Made by a program: the position numbers and the translations under genes
Origin: Acanthamoeba castellanii str. Neff
Taxonomy: Eukaryota > Discosea > Longamoebia > Acanthamoebidae
NCBI RefSeq assembly: GCF_000313135.1
Contig: NW_004457442.1
Coordinates: 1,797,669-1,861,668 of the forward strand
DNA: 64,000 bases
Reading direction: 5' to 3'
In this document: positions 23,970-35,533 of the stretch, in pieces
Layout of the letters: every line of letters begins with the position of its first letter
How positions within the stretch are numbered: the first letter of the stretch is position 1
The notes under the pieces: generated by a model
The model's input: the letters and a program-made list of their open reading frames with translations, nothing else
Told to the model about the DNA's origin: nothing
Database searches by the model: none

Positions 23970-26900
23970 AATGGTCTGTGTGTATGTGTGTGTGGTGCGT
24001 GCGTGTGTGTGTGTGTGTGCGTGTGCCGTGCGCTCAACTCTTGGTTTGTTCTGCCGCAGGTACTTGTGGATGAACGAGAATTCGCTAACAGCCCTCCCTC
24101 CGCCCGTGCTGCTCTTCACCAACCTGATCGAGTTGGACCTGAAGCACAATCGGCTCACCTCGCTCCCTCCCGCCATCTCTCGGCTCCAGGTTTGTCTTTC
24201 CTTCTTTCCTCGACTCGTCAGAGCTGCAAATCACTCACAGTCGACTTCTCACTCACTCCGCCCGTTCAACGACACACGCAGAACCTGGTGTGGCTGAATC
24301 TCGACGAGAACAAGCTGGAGAGCCTGCCCGATGAACTGGGCCAGCTGACCAACCTCACCAGCCTGTTCCTGTCCTACAACCGGCTCACCTCGCTGCCGGA
24401 CACCATGTCCCGCCTCACCGCGCTGACGTACGCTAACCGCCTTTTTCGTGTGCACCATTCATCGTAACACTGACGCCACGACTCGCACACATGCCGCACA
24501 CACACACACAACCGCGCACACCGCACACGCGCGCCACAGTGGAGTTGGGTTGAACGCCAACCAACTCCGAAGCCTTCCCGACACTTGGTTCGCCAACGCG
24601 CGCAACCTGCGCGAGCTCTACTTCTGGCGCAACCCGATGCTCGGCAGCCTGGCGCCAAACGTGGACGCGGGCATGGCGGGGCTGACCGCGTTGTCGAAGC
24701 TCAACGTCCACTCGTGCGGCCTGGGCACGCTGCCGCACAGCCTGACCCTGCTGACGGACCTCACCTACCTCGAGCTGGGCGGCAACAAACTGGCGGAGGT
24801 CGATCCCAACCTGTTCGTGCAGCTCACCAACCTCAACTCGCTTTGGCTCTACACCAATTCGCTCAAGGTACGTGCGTGTGCGGTGGTGCATGTGCGGTGG
24901 TGCGTGTGTGTGTGTGCGGTGGAGCGTGTGCGGTGTGGCTCACTCGTGGGTTCAGGTGTTGCCACCGGAAATCGAGCACCTGCAGAGTCTGACGGAGCTG
25001 CACATGTCCGTCAACCAACTTCGGTACGGTCACCATCTCTCCTTCGGCCTTTCCCACCACACTTTTGCTCACCAGCAGCTCTCAACAACGTCGGCCAACC
25101 AAACACACCCGACACCCACAACACTCATCAGGGAGTTGCCCAAAGAGCTCGGAAAGTTGACCAATCTCACCCACCTCGACTTGAGCCGCAACTCCCTGCA
25201 GTCCCTGCCCGAGGTGCGGCGTCACCCACCCACCACCCACCACCCACCACCCACCACCACCAAGCACAATCGCTAGATCCTGCGAAATGCTGACGTCACA
25301 GCACTGTTCGGTGGAATTCAAACAATGCAGGAGTTGGGCGAGTTGACGAACCTGCGCCAGATCCTCCTCCACCGCAACCGGCTCAAGCAGTTCCCGCTCT
25401 TCGTGACCAAGGTAGCCCACCCACGTCACACTGCTGTTTGTGTCGCTATAATATTTTGAAAACTTATATTGGCACATAAAACTGGCCAATCCCTTCTCAT
25501 CGTTTTATCAATCAAACTCCAGTTGGTCTCGCTGGAGCGGCTCGATCTGGACACGAACGCGATCACGCACCTGCCCGAGAGCCTGTCGCAGCTGACCAAC
25601 CTGGTGCTGCTCGATCTGAACCGCAACCGCATCACCGAGGCCGCGGCCCTGCGCCCAGCCTGCGCGCTCACCAGTCTCCAGGCCCTCTTCGTCGGCATGA
25701 ACGGGCTCACGGCCCTGCCCGACGAGATCGGCCGCCTCACGCAGCTCGAGAGCCTCAACCTCATCGAGAACCGACTCACCGCCCTCCCGCCCGCGCTCGG
25801 CCAGCTCACCGCGCTCAAGTACGTCTACGCCTGCTACAACCGGCTGACGTCGGTGCCCGACGAGCTGGGCGGCCTCACGAACCTGCAGAGCCTCGACCTC
25901 TCGCACAACGAGCTGCGCGCGGTGTTCGACGTGCGCCGCCTGGCGCGGCTCGAGGTGTTCTCGGTCTACAAGAACTGCCTGTCGCGCGTGCCGCCCGGCC
26001 TGGGCCAGCTGACCAGCCTCAAGCGCCTGTGGCTCGGCATCAACGCCTTCCACACCGAGCCGCCACCGCCCATGTCGGAACTGAGCACCGTGGCGGCGGC
26101 GACGACGACGGAGAGCATCGACGAGGTGGCGGAGCTGCGGTCGCTGCGGGTGCTCAACATGCGTGGCAACGACATTCACTCGGTGCCGGAGGCGCTGAGC
26201 CGGCTGACCAACCTCGATGTGCTGTCGCTGTGGCGCAACAAGCTGACCGGACCCAGGGCGATCCCGTCCAGGTGCGCCGCCGAAGCCCGTCTTGCATCGC
26301 AAGACTTGATGTTGTAAGCCTCCCGCCGCTAATGTCATACGCGTGTCGCTTTGATTCAGTGTTTGGCAGTCGCTCACGGGCTTGAGGCACCTCCACCTGG
26401 GCGAGAATAACCTGCAAGAGGTACGACTGTTACCTCACCCTCGGGCGGCTCTTCTTCGCTCTCTCGCGGGTTTACTTACGAGACACTGTTCATCATTCTC
26501 ACAATCAGATTCCTCGCTCGATCGCTCTCCTGACGGGACTCATCCAGCTCGGTTTCGATAACAACAATATCACCGTACCTAAGCATTCACATGATACGAC
26601 ACAGCTATGATTATTCCAACGACACGACACAACACACGACCAACAACACGACACGACACGACACGCACACTCACTCTGCTTGGTTGGTGCGGGGCACCAG
26701 GAGCTGCCGGAGGAGATTGGGGCGCTCACCAACCTGCGCGCGCTCCACCTGGAGAAGAACGGCATCTCGTCGCTGCCGGCGTCGCTGTCTCGGCTGACCA
26801 GGCTCGGCCATCTCAACATCTCGGCCAACCGCTTCGAGGGTGCGCTGCCGCCCATCGTCCTGGCCATCACCAGCCTCACCACCCTCGACATCGCCTGCAA

Positions 26901-27369
26901 CCGCTTCACCCGCCTCTGCGACGATGACCAGGCCTTCGGGCGGCTGACGAAGCTGCGGGTGCTCAACGCCGGCAACAACCGACTCGAGGCCCTGCCCGAC
27001 GAGCTGTGGCGGCTGCCCCGCGTGCGCTGCGTGCAGATCAAGGGCAACGCGCCGCTCCTGGCCTGGATCCAGGCCCGCGAACAACATCAGACGATCGACC
27101 GCACCGACGGCCAGACGCCTGCGACGGCCGACGAGCAGAGCAAGGGCCAGGCCGATGAGAACGCCGCGGTGGCCGACGAAGACAACGAGCTGCGGGCTGT
27201 CACCGACACGGCTCGCGTGGAAGAGGCGTCGCTCACGACTGAAGAAGAGGAGAGCGCGGAGGTGGAGGTGATGCAGGGCTGGATGCGAAAGAAGAAGATG
27301 TGGAAGAAGGACTGGTGGGCCATCGCCAAGAAGAACCTCTGCAAGTCGGTCCAGCTTCCGCAAGCTTGA
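21557..27369 (+). CDS. F-box and leucine-rich repeat protein
   Basis: ATG at 21557. An F-box covers about residues 14-60 (LPSECWVHIFSFLRGSELA, VAEVCKEWHLLSALPSLWR), so an SCF adaptor role is likely. It is followed by a poly-Ser/Thr stretch (21960-22060) and a Glu/Gly-rich acidic region (22740-22800). From about 22940 to 27070 the protein is a long LRR array of the 23-residue LxxLxLxxNxLTxLP type (for example LTSLPDTMSRLTALT, LQSLDLSHNELRAV, LFLSYNRLTSLP), spread over many short exons with introns full of dinucleotide repeats. The C-terminal exon is charged and ends near GWMRKKKMWKKDWWAIAKK, which looks like the first strand of a PH domain cut short. The gene is convergent with the patatin gene, 63 bp apart. 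LRRs probably bind the ubiquitylation substrate. Confidence 0.82.
23894..23968 (+). repeat. (GT)n microsatellite in intron of F-box/LRR gene
   Basis: 75 bp of pure GT dinucleotide, followed by further GT-rich sequence to about 24030, inside an LRR-gene intron. Confidence 0.95.
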
Positions 27370-27432
27370 CCTTGACGATGGTGCTTTGAAAGCAAAACCA
27401 ATACAAAGCGAATGGTCCAAGTCTAAATTCCC

Positions 27433-28076
27433 TCAGCTGTCCTCTTCGTCGTCTTCGTCCAGACCAGCCATCAGGTGAGCACAGAGGCGCTCCACCAGCT
27501 TGATGTTCTTCTCGATGTGACGTTGGGCCGCCTTCTGCATCTCTTCCAGCTTGATCTGGAATAGAGTGAAGAGTGCGGCGTGAGTACTGTGAGCGTTCAC
27601 AGAGAATTATACGTTCGTGTTGTAGCGACTGAGTTGCGTACCTGGTCGGTCTCGTCCAGCTCACAGGCGAACGCCTCGTCGGAGGGATTGAGCCGGAAGT
27701 AGGTGTCCGGCGGCACCAGGTCGCAAATGACTTCGTGCACCCTTTCGGTGCTCGTGGCACTGTTGGGTGTGTGGCATAAGAACACGACACACACGACACA
27801 CACGACACACACGACACACACGACACACACGACACACACGACACACACGACACACACGACACGACACACTGGTGGGAGGGTACCTTTCGATGAGCGTGGA
27901 AATGGTGCCCTGGATGCCACCAGACTTGGCGGCTACCTTCTTGCACTTGCCGGTGCCGAGGGAGACGATGCAGGCCACCGGCTGGTCGGGCCACAAGGCC
28001 TTGGCCTCGTGGATCGCCACACCCGTCGGGTTGTTGCAACAGATGCCGCCGTCTGTGAAGCCAATGAAACTTAGCG

Positions 28077-28109
<33 letters not shown>

Positions 28110-29970
28110 GCGTGTCGCGTGTGTGTTGTGCATGCGTTACCTTGGAATCGGTTCTTTTGGCCGTGCTCGGTGACCTCGACCTCGTCAAAATAGGAGGGCG
28201 CAGCGGTGGAGGCTCGCAGGGCATCCACGAGTCGCGTTCGCGACGATCCCTTGTACCGAGACCTACCAGGCCAAGTCGCGCACACGCAACGTCAGCGCAA
28301 AGCCCAGAGCCCAGAGCAACAGCCCAGGCAAGCCAAGTCAGGCCAATGTGCCAACTATTGAATTGTTGTATTACCTTACGCCGACGGGATACTCGTAGTT
28401 GCGGAACAGGAACACCTCGGCGGGGAAGGTCGACACCAACGACGAAACCAGGAACTGGTGGTGTGGACCGAAAGACGGATACAGCACTTCAGCGAAGAAG
28501 AAGAAGAAGAAGAAGAAGAAGAAGAAGAAGAAGAAGAAGAAGAAGAAGAAGAAGAAGAAGAGCACAGATAATTGTAGTACCGTTTTGACAGAGGTGTCGC
28601 ATGTTGTGTCGATCATGGATGCTTCGCCGCAGTGAGCACGCAAGAACGTCTCCAGCGGCTTAGACTTGTAAAATGCACCACTGTGTGTGTGTCCAGCGGG
28701 CAAAAGAAAGACAGCACAGTCAACAACACAAGCACGCGACGTCGAGAAGACACCAGCTCGCGAGCCGAGGACAAGTTCAGTTTACCTTGTGAGCAAACTC
28801 GTGTAGTTGTAGAGCCTCGCCCAAGTCGACGCCATCTTTCCTTTCTGCGTCTGAGTTTTTTTGGTGTATGATGAGCGACACACAACACAACACGACACGA
28901 CACGACACGACACGACACAACACGACACGACACAACACGACACGCACGGTGCGACAATAGACGTACTCGCACGGTGACGGAATTGGAGGCCGGGTGGGTG
29001 GCGACGACAGGGGCCGAGGGCACATTGAGGGAGAGCACGGCGGGGGTGGTGTCCGAGAGCAGCGCGGAGGCGGAGGCCGAGGCCGACGAGGACGACGTCG
29101 ACTGCGAGACGAGGACGGGCGGCTGGGCCGGCAGCAGCGGAGAGACCCCGAGAGCGTTCGGGTTTGACGTCGGCGCCGCCGTGAGCGGTGACGATCCAAT
29201 CGTGAACACGTCCTGGCACAGCCCTGGTCGACGATTCAATACCCAAGGGTGAGCAATCATCCACATCATAGCTACAGGCACGCGCGCACTACTCTATGCG
29301 GACCTTTGTACATGGCCTCGCACTCCATGAGTGAGTAGCGCTTGATGCCCACGGCAAAGGCCAAGATGGCTCCCGTGGAGGTACCGCACACCAGATCGAA
29401 CAACTTGTACGTCTGCGAATGAAATTTGTGAGTTTGTTTGCTGATGAATGAAGCACGACGGAGAAGAGAAGAGAAGAGAAGAGAAGAGAAGAGAAGAGAG
29501 AGAGAGAGAGAGAAGAGAAGAGAAGAGAAGGGTACCTTCTTGCCGGTGATTTCTTCGATCTTCTTTAAAAGCTCAATGGTGACTATGCCTCGCGTGCCAC
29601 CACCATCGAGCGACAAAATGCGTATGCCTCTCTGCTTCTTACGCGCCTGTACATGCGGAAGATGCAACGAGTGGAGCACCTCTTGAATATGAATGAAACA
29701 GGGAGCATGAGTGCTTACACTTGTGCAAGGTTTTACACGGCACGCGGCACACATCATTGGGGGGGGGGACATAGCAACACACGATTGCAGACATGACAGT
29801 CTTTGAGGGGGGGACATAGTACCGTGTGCGCCTAGAATGTTCAGCAGTCGGTAGGCCGTTCGCTGCACGTGTGGTTCGTTGTGGTCCTTGGTGAGGTCGG
29901 CAAACACGTCCACCCCAAACCGCAGGATCTGCGCCTTGTGCTCCTCTGCGTGTTTGGGTGAGTCTCAACA

Positions 29971-30017
<47 letters not shown>

Positions 30018-32144
30018 AAAAGTCACAGGAGAAAGTTACCGTGGAAAGCCAGGTTGGAGATGCAGCGAATGGCTTCCAGCTTGGCGCGAGGCAGCGCGTC
30101 GGACTGGTGAATGATCTGCAGCACCACGTCGATGGCGCCCTCGTCCACGATTTGTCGTTGGAGGTCATCTACGGAGCAGTGGTTGTTATTAGCTCGAGAC
30201 GTGGAACACGCCACATGTGGCGAGCGAGTCAACGGGGTCAACTTACCATAGGACGAAAGGTTGGCCACACAGCGCGTTGCCTCGAACTGAACGCGGGGCA
30301 GCGAATTCTGGCACGCTACGAGAACGTCGGGCAACGCTCCCTCGGCCATGATTCGTCGGCACATGCCCTCTGCAATTGCACAACACCCACGACACAGGAC
30401 ACGACACGACACACAGCAAATAAGGACACAGGAAAGGGGCAAGCTATGGCGGACGTAGGTGACGCACCGAATTCGGTGAAGTAGGCGAGGGCGAAGAGCA
30501 GAAGCGGATGTGGCGCGGAACGGGCCAGGGCGAGCAGGTGCTGGAGGTTCTCGTCGGAGAAGGCCTGCTCCGAAAACTCGGCCCACTCGAAGACCGACAG
30601 CCGCGTCTCCTCCTGGATCACGAACACCTGACACCGCTCGTGCGCATCGGCTGTGTGTGTGTGTGTGTGGAATGTTAGCAATTTGCTGCCAGGGCAGCAC
30701 AGTAGGTGGTGATAGTAGTACCGCTGATGTAGATGTTGGCGACGGAGAGGCCGAGCAGCGAGGTCAGCTTGGGGAAGCTCTTGTCGAGCGCGAAGATCTT
30801 ATTGCGGTGGAGCGCGAGCAGGGTGAGGCGAGTGAGGCGGGTCATGTGGGGCGGCAGCGCCGTGAGGCTGTTGCCCCACAGGTGGAGCTCCTCGAGGTTG
30901 CACAGCGTGCCGAACGGCTTCGAGGGCAGCGCCCGGATGACGTTCTGTGAGACGTTGAGCACCTGCAGGCACCGCAGGTCGCCGAGCTGCTTGGGGAGCG
31001 ACGCGAGCTGGTTCTTGGAGAGGTCCAGCTTGGTCAGCGACCGCAGGCCGCTCACCTCGACCGGCAGCGCGGTGATCTGGTTGTTGGCGAGCTCCAGCGT
31101 GAGGAGCGACGAAAGGAAGCCCACGGCCGACGTCAGGCTGGTCAACTTGTTTTCCGACGCATTGAGCCGCTGGCGAGACCACACAACACAACAAAGAGAA
31201 AGTGTGTTGTGAGTGCGACGTGAAAATAATCCATAAGAGTGGGCGGCATCGGTACATACCAGCAGTGAGCAGAGTGGGCCGATTTCTTTGGGGAGTTCGG
31301 TCAGTTTGTTGTTATGTACATCGAGAACCTCCAATCGCGTAAGATCTGTACACATAAATAATAAAATAAAATTAATATTAATAGAAGTAGTGATCAGTCA
31401 GCTGGTGGTTTGTTTAAAGGTTAAACGAGGGAAGGGGAGGCGTACTGCTTATTGTGGGAGGAAGCGACTCCAATATGTTCTGGGAGAGAATGAGAGTGGA
31501 GAGGGACGACAGCTGGCCGATCTCGAGCGGCAGGGCTGTGATTTGATTGTTCGACAGATCGCACCGCGTCAATTGGCCCAGCTTGCCGAGGGCAGGCGAT
31601 AGCGCGGTCAGCTGCACAGTGCAAACGAACGTTCGAGATCGGTGAATTCAAGCTCCACACACACACACACACATCTAAGCCCGGTGGGCGGCCACGTACC
31701 CGGTTGCTGCGCAGCTTCAGCGATGTGAGCTCGGTGAAGAAACCGATAGACTCGAGGTAGTTTTCGGTCTTGCCCAACCAGGCCGACGTCGACGGCGAGA
31801 CCAACACGTTCTGCGAGACATTGACGATCTGTATACGCCGGCGGGGCGGGGAGGGGAGGCAGTAAAGCAGTGTCAGCAAGGCAAAGCCTCACACGAGGAG
31901 GAAGAGCATATATGGCGGAGGCTCACCTTGAGGTGCTGCAATCGGGAGACTTGGGCGGGCAGGACGGCAAGCTTGTTTTTCTTGGCTTTGAAGATCTCGA
32001 GCGCGGTGAGCGCGGATACCTCGACCGGAATGGCCGTGAGTAGGTTGCCCGACACCTCGAGTCGTCGGAGGGAGGTGAGCAGGCTGAGTGCCGGGTGGAG
32101 TGTGGGCAGCTGGTTCTTGGACAGGTCGAGAAAGGTGAGATCTG

Positions 32145-32206
<62 letters not shown>

Positions 32207-33465
32207 CAAACTGTGAGTGCATGAAGCTGGGCTATGTTAGGGCTTCTCATGGCGTACGTACTGGTAAGCATGAACAATTCCTTGGGCAACACCTTCAGGT
32301 TGTTGCTCCGCAGATTGAGGGCAGTCAACGAGCCAAAGTCCACTCCTTCATCCTGTTGCGTCGCAAGGCAAGCCAAAATAAATAAATGCAGAGGAATGAA
32401 TGATCAAAGTGCACGAACCAGGCTGAGGCTGGTGGAGGAGAGGTCGTGCCACCGTAGGCTGATTGCTTGAAAATGTTGCATCGCCAGAAGAGTCATCAGG
32501 CGAGGAAAGCTGTCGCCGTTAAGCCTAGCGATGCGTTCACGTCAACATCCGCTTGCTCAGTGCATTGATCGTGTTAGAATTGCCTGGCGGGAGCGGGTAC
32601 CTAAAGTCGTACGGCGGCAGCGCCTCGACGCAAATGCCACGGTAGCGCTGATTGGCGACATCGTCGGCGGCCGAGCCGTCCTCCTTCTCGCCATCGGCGC
32701 TGCGTCCTATCATCATCGACCGCTTGGCCAACGTCGAGAGTTCGCCCTCGAGTATCTCAAACAGCAGCTGATGGTTTTCGTTGATTATCTTGCCGTCGAT
32801 CTTGAGCCGCACCACCGCTTCGTTGTTGTCGTCGTCGCCGTCCCTGCCGCTCCACGCGTCCTTCCCCTCTTCCCGCTTTCGCTTCCGGTCGTTCCACGAC
32901 ATGTTGCTCGCCAACTCCTCGCCGCTGGCCACCGCGCGCAGCTCATCGGGCACCGAGGTCACCGAGAAGGGGAATGCCGGTGAGACCGCGTCGGAAGCTC
33001 CGGAAGAGCTTGAAGAGGAGCCTGATGATGATGAAGACGAAGAGGAGGAGGTGGTGGAAGAGCTCACAGGTGTTGGCGAAGGCGAAGCAGCGAGCGAGGT
33101 CGGCGGGAAAAAGAAGGGCGGCAGCTGGGCGCCGGTGGCAGGGTCGTGTGATGTGGGCAGCTCGGCGAGATCGTAGAAGCTCACGCGCAGGCTGCCCTTG
33201 ACCTCGGTCGCCGCCTTTTTGCCCCACCAGGGAATGCCCCGGAGCACAGCGGCGGCGGCAGCCTTCTTCTCGACGTCGGCTGGTGAGTCCTTCTTGACCT
33301 CCTCCTTGTCTTTGGGCTCCTTCTCTTTCTCTTTGTCCTTGGCCGACGACGCCGCGGTCACAACGAGCGTCACCGCTGCGTCGTTCATCTGCACGCAGTA
33401 ACAGATCAATCCCGCTGCTCTTTCAACCGAAACAGATAACGCCGGCTCACATGCCACAACGCCAT
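27433..33465 (-). CDS. LRR-ARM-patatin phospholipase (iPLA2-gamma-like)
   Basis: The N-terminal region is Ser-rich and charged. LRRs run from about 32400 to 30730 ([35 protein letters not shown]). Then come ARM-like units ([41 protein letters not shown]). The C-terminal patatin domain has the oxyanion motif [12 protein letters not shown], the nucleophile motif [14 protein letters not shown] and the catalytic Asp in [21 protein letters not shown] and [10 protein letters not shown] match the order in PNPLA8/iPLA2-gamma. A Ser/Ala-rich insert (29000-29200) separates MYKGLCQDVF from the later FLFRNYEYP. The expected reaction is fatty-acyl hydrolysis of membrane phospholipids without calcium. The stop is at 27433. 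The start is either ATG 33465 (MALWH, donor GTGAGC, then ATGAACGAC in frame) or the inner ATG 33388. Confidence 0.85.
27782..27868 (-). repeat. Nonamer repeat (ACACACGAC)n in intron of patatin gene
   Basis: About nine tandem 9-bp units between two patatin-domain exons. On the coding strand they read GTCGTGTGT. Confidence 0.9.
28494..28560 (-). repeat. (AAG)n trinucleotide repeat in intron of patatin gene
   Basis: 67 bp of pure AAG/CTT. On the coding strand it is a CTT run, a long pyrimidine tract near an acceptor. Confidence 0.95.
28877..28943 (-). repeat. Pentamer repeat (CACGA/CACAA)n in intron of patatin gene
   Basis: About 13 units alternating CACGA and CACAA, the same unit type as the weaker repeat at 3021-3046. 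Confidence 0.85.
29459..29530 (-). repeat. (GAGAA)n repeat in intron of patatin gene
   Basis: A GAGAA pentamer array with a central GA run, inside the intron that splits ITGKK from TYKLFD. Confidence 0.9.
29969..30014 (-). repeat. (GGC)n repeat in intron of patatin gene
   Basis: About 14 GGC triplets in an intron between ARM exons. Confidence 0.9.
32145..32205 (-). repeat. (CA)n microsatellite in intron of patatin gene
   Basis: About 30 CA dinucleotides between LRR exons. Confidence 0.95.
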
Positions 33466-33833
33466 CGCGACCTTGCGGCTTGATCACAATCGCAGATTAC
33501 CAGAGCAACACAAGCGATGTGTTGCGATTCTGAAAAAATGGTTGGGTCTGATCTCAGAGATTGCCGGAGTACCGTTGTATCTGCAGTGGCCTGCGTTGTG
33601 TAAGTGCTCCTTTGCTTGCTGGATGATGTTGTATTGGGACGACACGTCGGCACCTTGCCCCTCTCTAATTCTTTTTCCCCTCCATTTTCCTGACCGCCCC
33701 ACGCCAAAAAGAGGCAGAGAAATCGGCGGAATCAATTTTTGTCGACTTGCCACGAGTTTGCTGGTTGTGTGGTCTCGGGCGCAGAGATCTTTGCTCATCT
33801 CACCTCCACGATCAACAGCACCTCAACTACAAA
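33466..33833. other. Divergent promoter region (368 bp)
   Basis: Separates the starts of the patatin gene (minus) and glutaredoxin (plus). No conserved element recognised. Confidence 0.5.
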
Positions 33834-34440
33834 ATGGAAAAGGCCAAGGACTTTATCGCCAAGAACACCGTTATGATCTTCTCCAAGTCGTACTGCCCGT
33901 ATGTGCCGCTCTTGTGGCCCTGCCCAGGCGGCAGGGCAAGTGATGGCCTTGAATAGATCCAGTGCTGATGAATTTAAGCGCAATGCCTCACGATTTCTTC
34001 TTCATTTCATCTCCACAGGTACTGCACGAAGGTCAAGCAGCTATTCCAGGGCCTCGGCGTCAACTTCACTGCCGTGGAGCTTGACCAAATCGGTATTGCC
34101 TACCTTCTCTGCTGTGCCGATCAATTTCACAACAGCGTCACCGCCTGAGATGGTCACTCACATTACTGTGCTCTCGTCGACATCGTTCAGCCGATGGCAG
34201 CGAGATTCAGGCCGCGTTGAAGCAGATCACCGGCGGCACCACCGTCCCGCGCGTGTTCATCGACAGTGAGCACATTGGTGGCAACGACGACACCCAGGTA
34301 CCTTCCCTCGCGCCATGTGTTCTTGAGCAGAACTGCGAGCAGCTGCTCACCGTTCCTTCCTCTTCCTCTTGCAGAACCTGCACAAGAAGGGTGGCCTCGT
34401 GCCCAAGCTCACCGCTGCTGGTGTGACCGTGAAGCAGTAA
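33834..34440 (+). CDS. Dithiol glutaredoxin
   Basis: Four exons encode 103 residues. ATG at 33834 starts MEKAKDFIAKNTVMIFSKSY. The active site CPYC is split by the first intron (CC|GTATG...CAG|G), with both cysteines present. The glutathione-binding features TVPRVFIDSEHIGG and the GGNDDT loop are intact. The length equals that of classical cytosolic glutaredoxins, and there is no targeting extension. It reduces protein disulfides and mixed glutathione disulfides using glutathione. It is divergent from the patatin gene across about 370 bp. Confidence is high: motif, length and splice frames all agree. Confidence 0.93.
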
Positions 34441-34723
34441 ACACTCCCTGACCTGCTCTGCACGTCTTCACCTTCTCCTTCTCCACTAATAAACCCTCAT
34501 TCCTCTTCACTACGCACCGTCACCATCACCACCCCCACCTCCTCACCTCTCCCCTCCCTCTCGCAAGGGCGAGTGCACTCTGAACCTCAACCTGTCGAGC
34601 CAGCAGGTCTCGTCATCAGGTCTCTTTCCTCCAGTTGATCGTCCCTGTGTGCGCGTGGCTATGTACATTACTTCTCTGGGGCGTAACAACATATGGTCTG
34701 GTGTAGTGGATGATGATCATTCA

Positions 34724-35259
34724 TCACATGCCCAGCTTGCCAGGGCTTACTTCCATACCAGTGGGGTAGACTGCAGCGGCAGGCTTGGGGGCGAGGAGAC
34801 GGGTGTAGATGAAGGCCGAGATGCCGAACGACGAGGCGCCCCACAGCATGTCCTGCACCACCATCCGCAGCGGATAGTTCGTCAGCGTCGCGTAGTTGGT
34901 GAGGTCGTATATGCCTGGTGCACACAGCGAGTAGAGAATACGTCATGCTCACTACTTTGAGCCATAAAAAGATGAGATGAGGAAGGGGTACCGTAGGTGC
35001 AGAAGCCCATGAAGGCGGCAGAGGCCACTCGACGACCCTCGGGCGCGTGCACGAGGATCCAAGTGAGCGCTGCGGCGCCCACGAAGTAGACGAGGAGCGC
35101 GGGGAGGAGGCGAAGTTCGACGGGCGAACCCTGCACGCCCTCAATGACGCTCTTGTTGTAGGCCGACACGGGCGGGAGGACCAGGTAGATCACGTCCACG
35201 ACCAGGTACACCACCAGCACCTTCACGTAGGTCCAGATCGTAGACACCACTTCATCCAT
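34724..35259 (-). CDS. DUF2177-type integral membrane protein
   Basis: Two exons. ATG at 35259 gives MDEVVSTIWTYVKVLVVYLV, the first membrane segment. Further segments are near LLPALLVYFVGAAALTWILV, AAFMGFCTYGIYDLTNYAT and MLWGASSFGISAFIY, four in total. The pattern of YDLTNYATLTNYPL followed by VVQDMLWG is the signature of the DUF2177 family, mostly bacterial or algal proteins of unknown function. The intron splits CTYG|IYDLTN (GTACCC donor at 34994, acceptor near 34914). The end is at 34724 after GKLGM. The role is unknown. The gene is divergent from the RBR-fusion gene at 35534. Confidence 0.8.
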
Positions 35260-35533
35260 TGTGGTAAGTTGTGAGGTCTGGGGTCGAAGCTGGAAGACTG
35301 TAAAGAAAAGAACAAAGCCAGCCACACTTGACTGAAGATCTTTCGTCAAGAACAACCCACACGATCACAACGCTGCCCACAAAAAACCAGGAGAGTTTAT
35401 TTTCTTTCTTGCTTTTCTGCACTTTGCCTTTTGCGGGAATCTTTTCTCAGATAATTACGAAAATAGTGCCCCCCGACAACAGAACACAAAAAGAACAACT
35501 TGGAAGGTCTTTTTATTGCAACTTACCAGAATA

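Noticed and set aside
23843..24073. Val/Cys repeat frames in the GT microsatellite
   Set aside because: Simple-sequence translation of (GT)n inside an LRR-gene intron.
27782..27868. CRISPR-like regularly spaced repeats
   Set aside because: Contiguous 9-bp tandem units without spacers, inside a spliced intron of a eukaryotic gene.
28494..28560. Poly-Lys coding stretch
   Set aside because: Pure AAG microsatellite in an intron on the opposite strand of the patatin gene.
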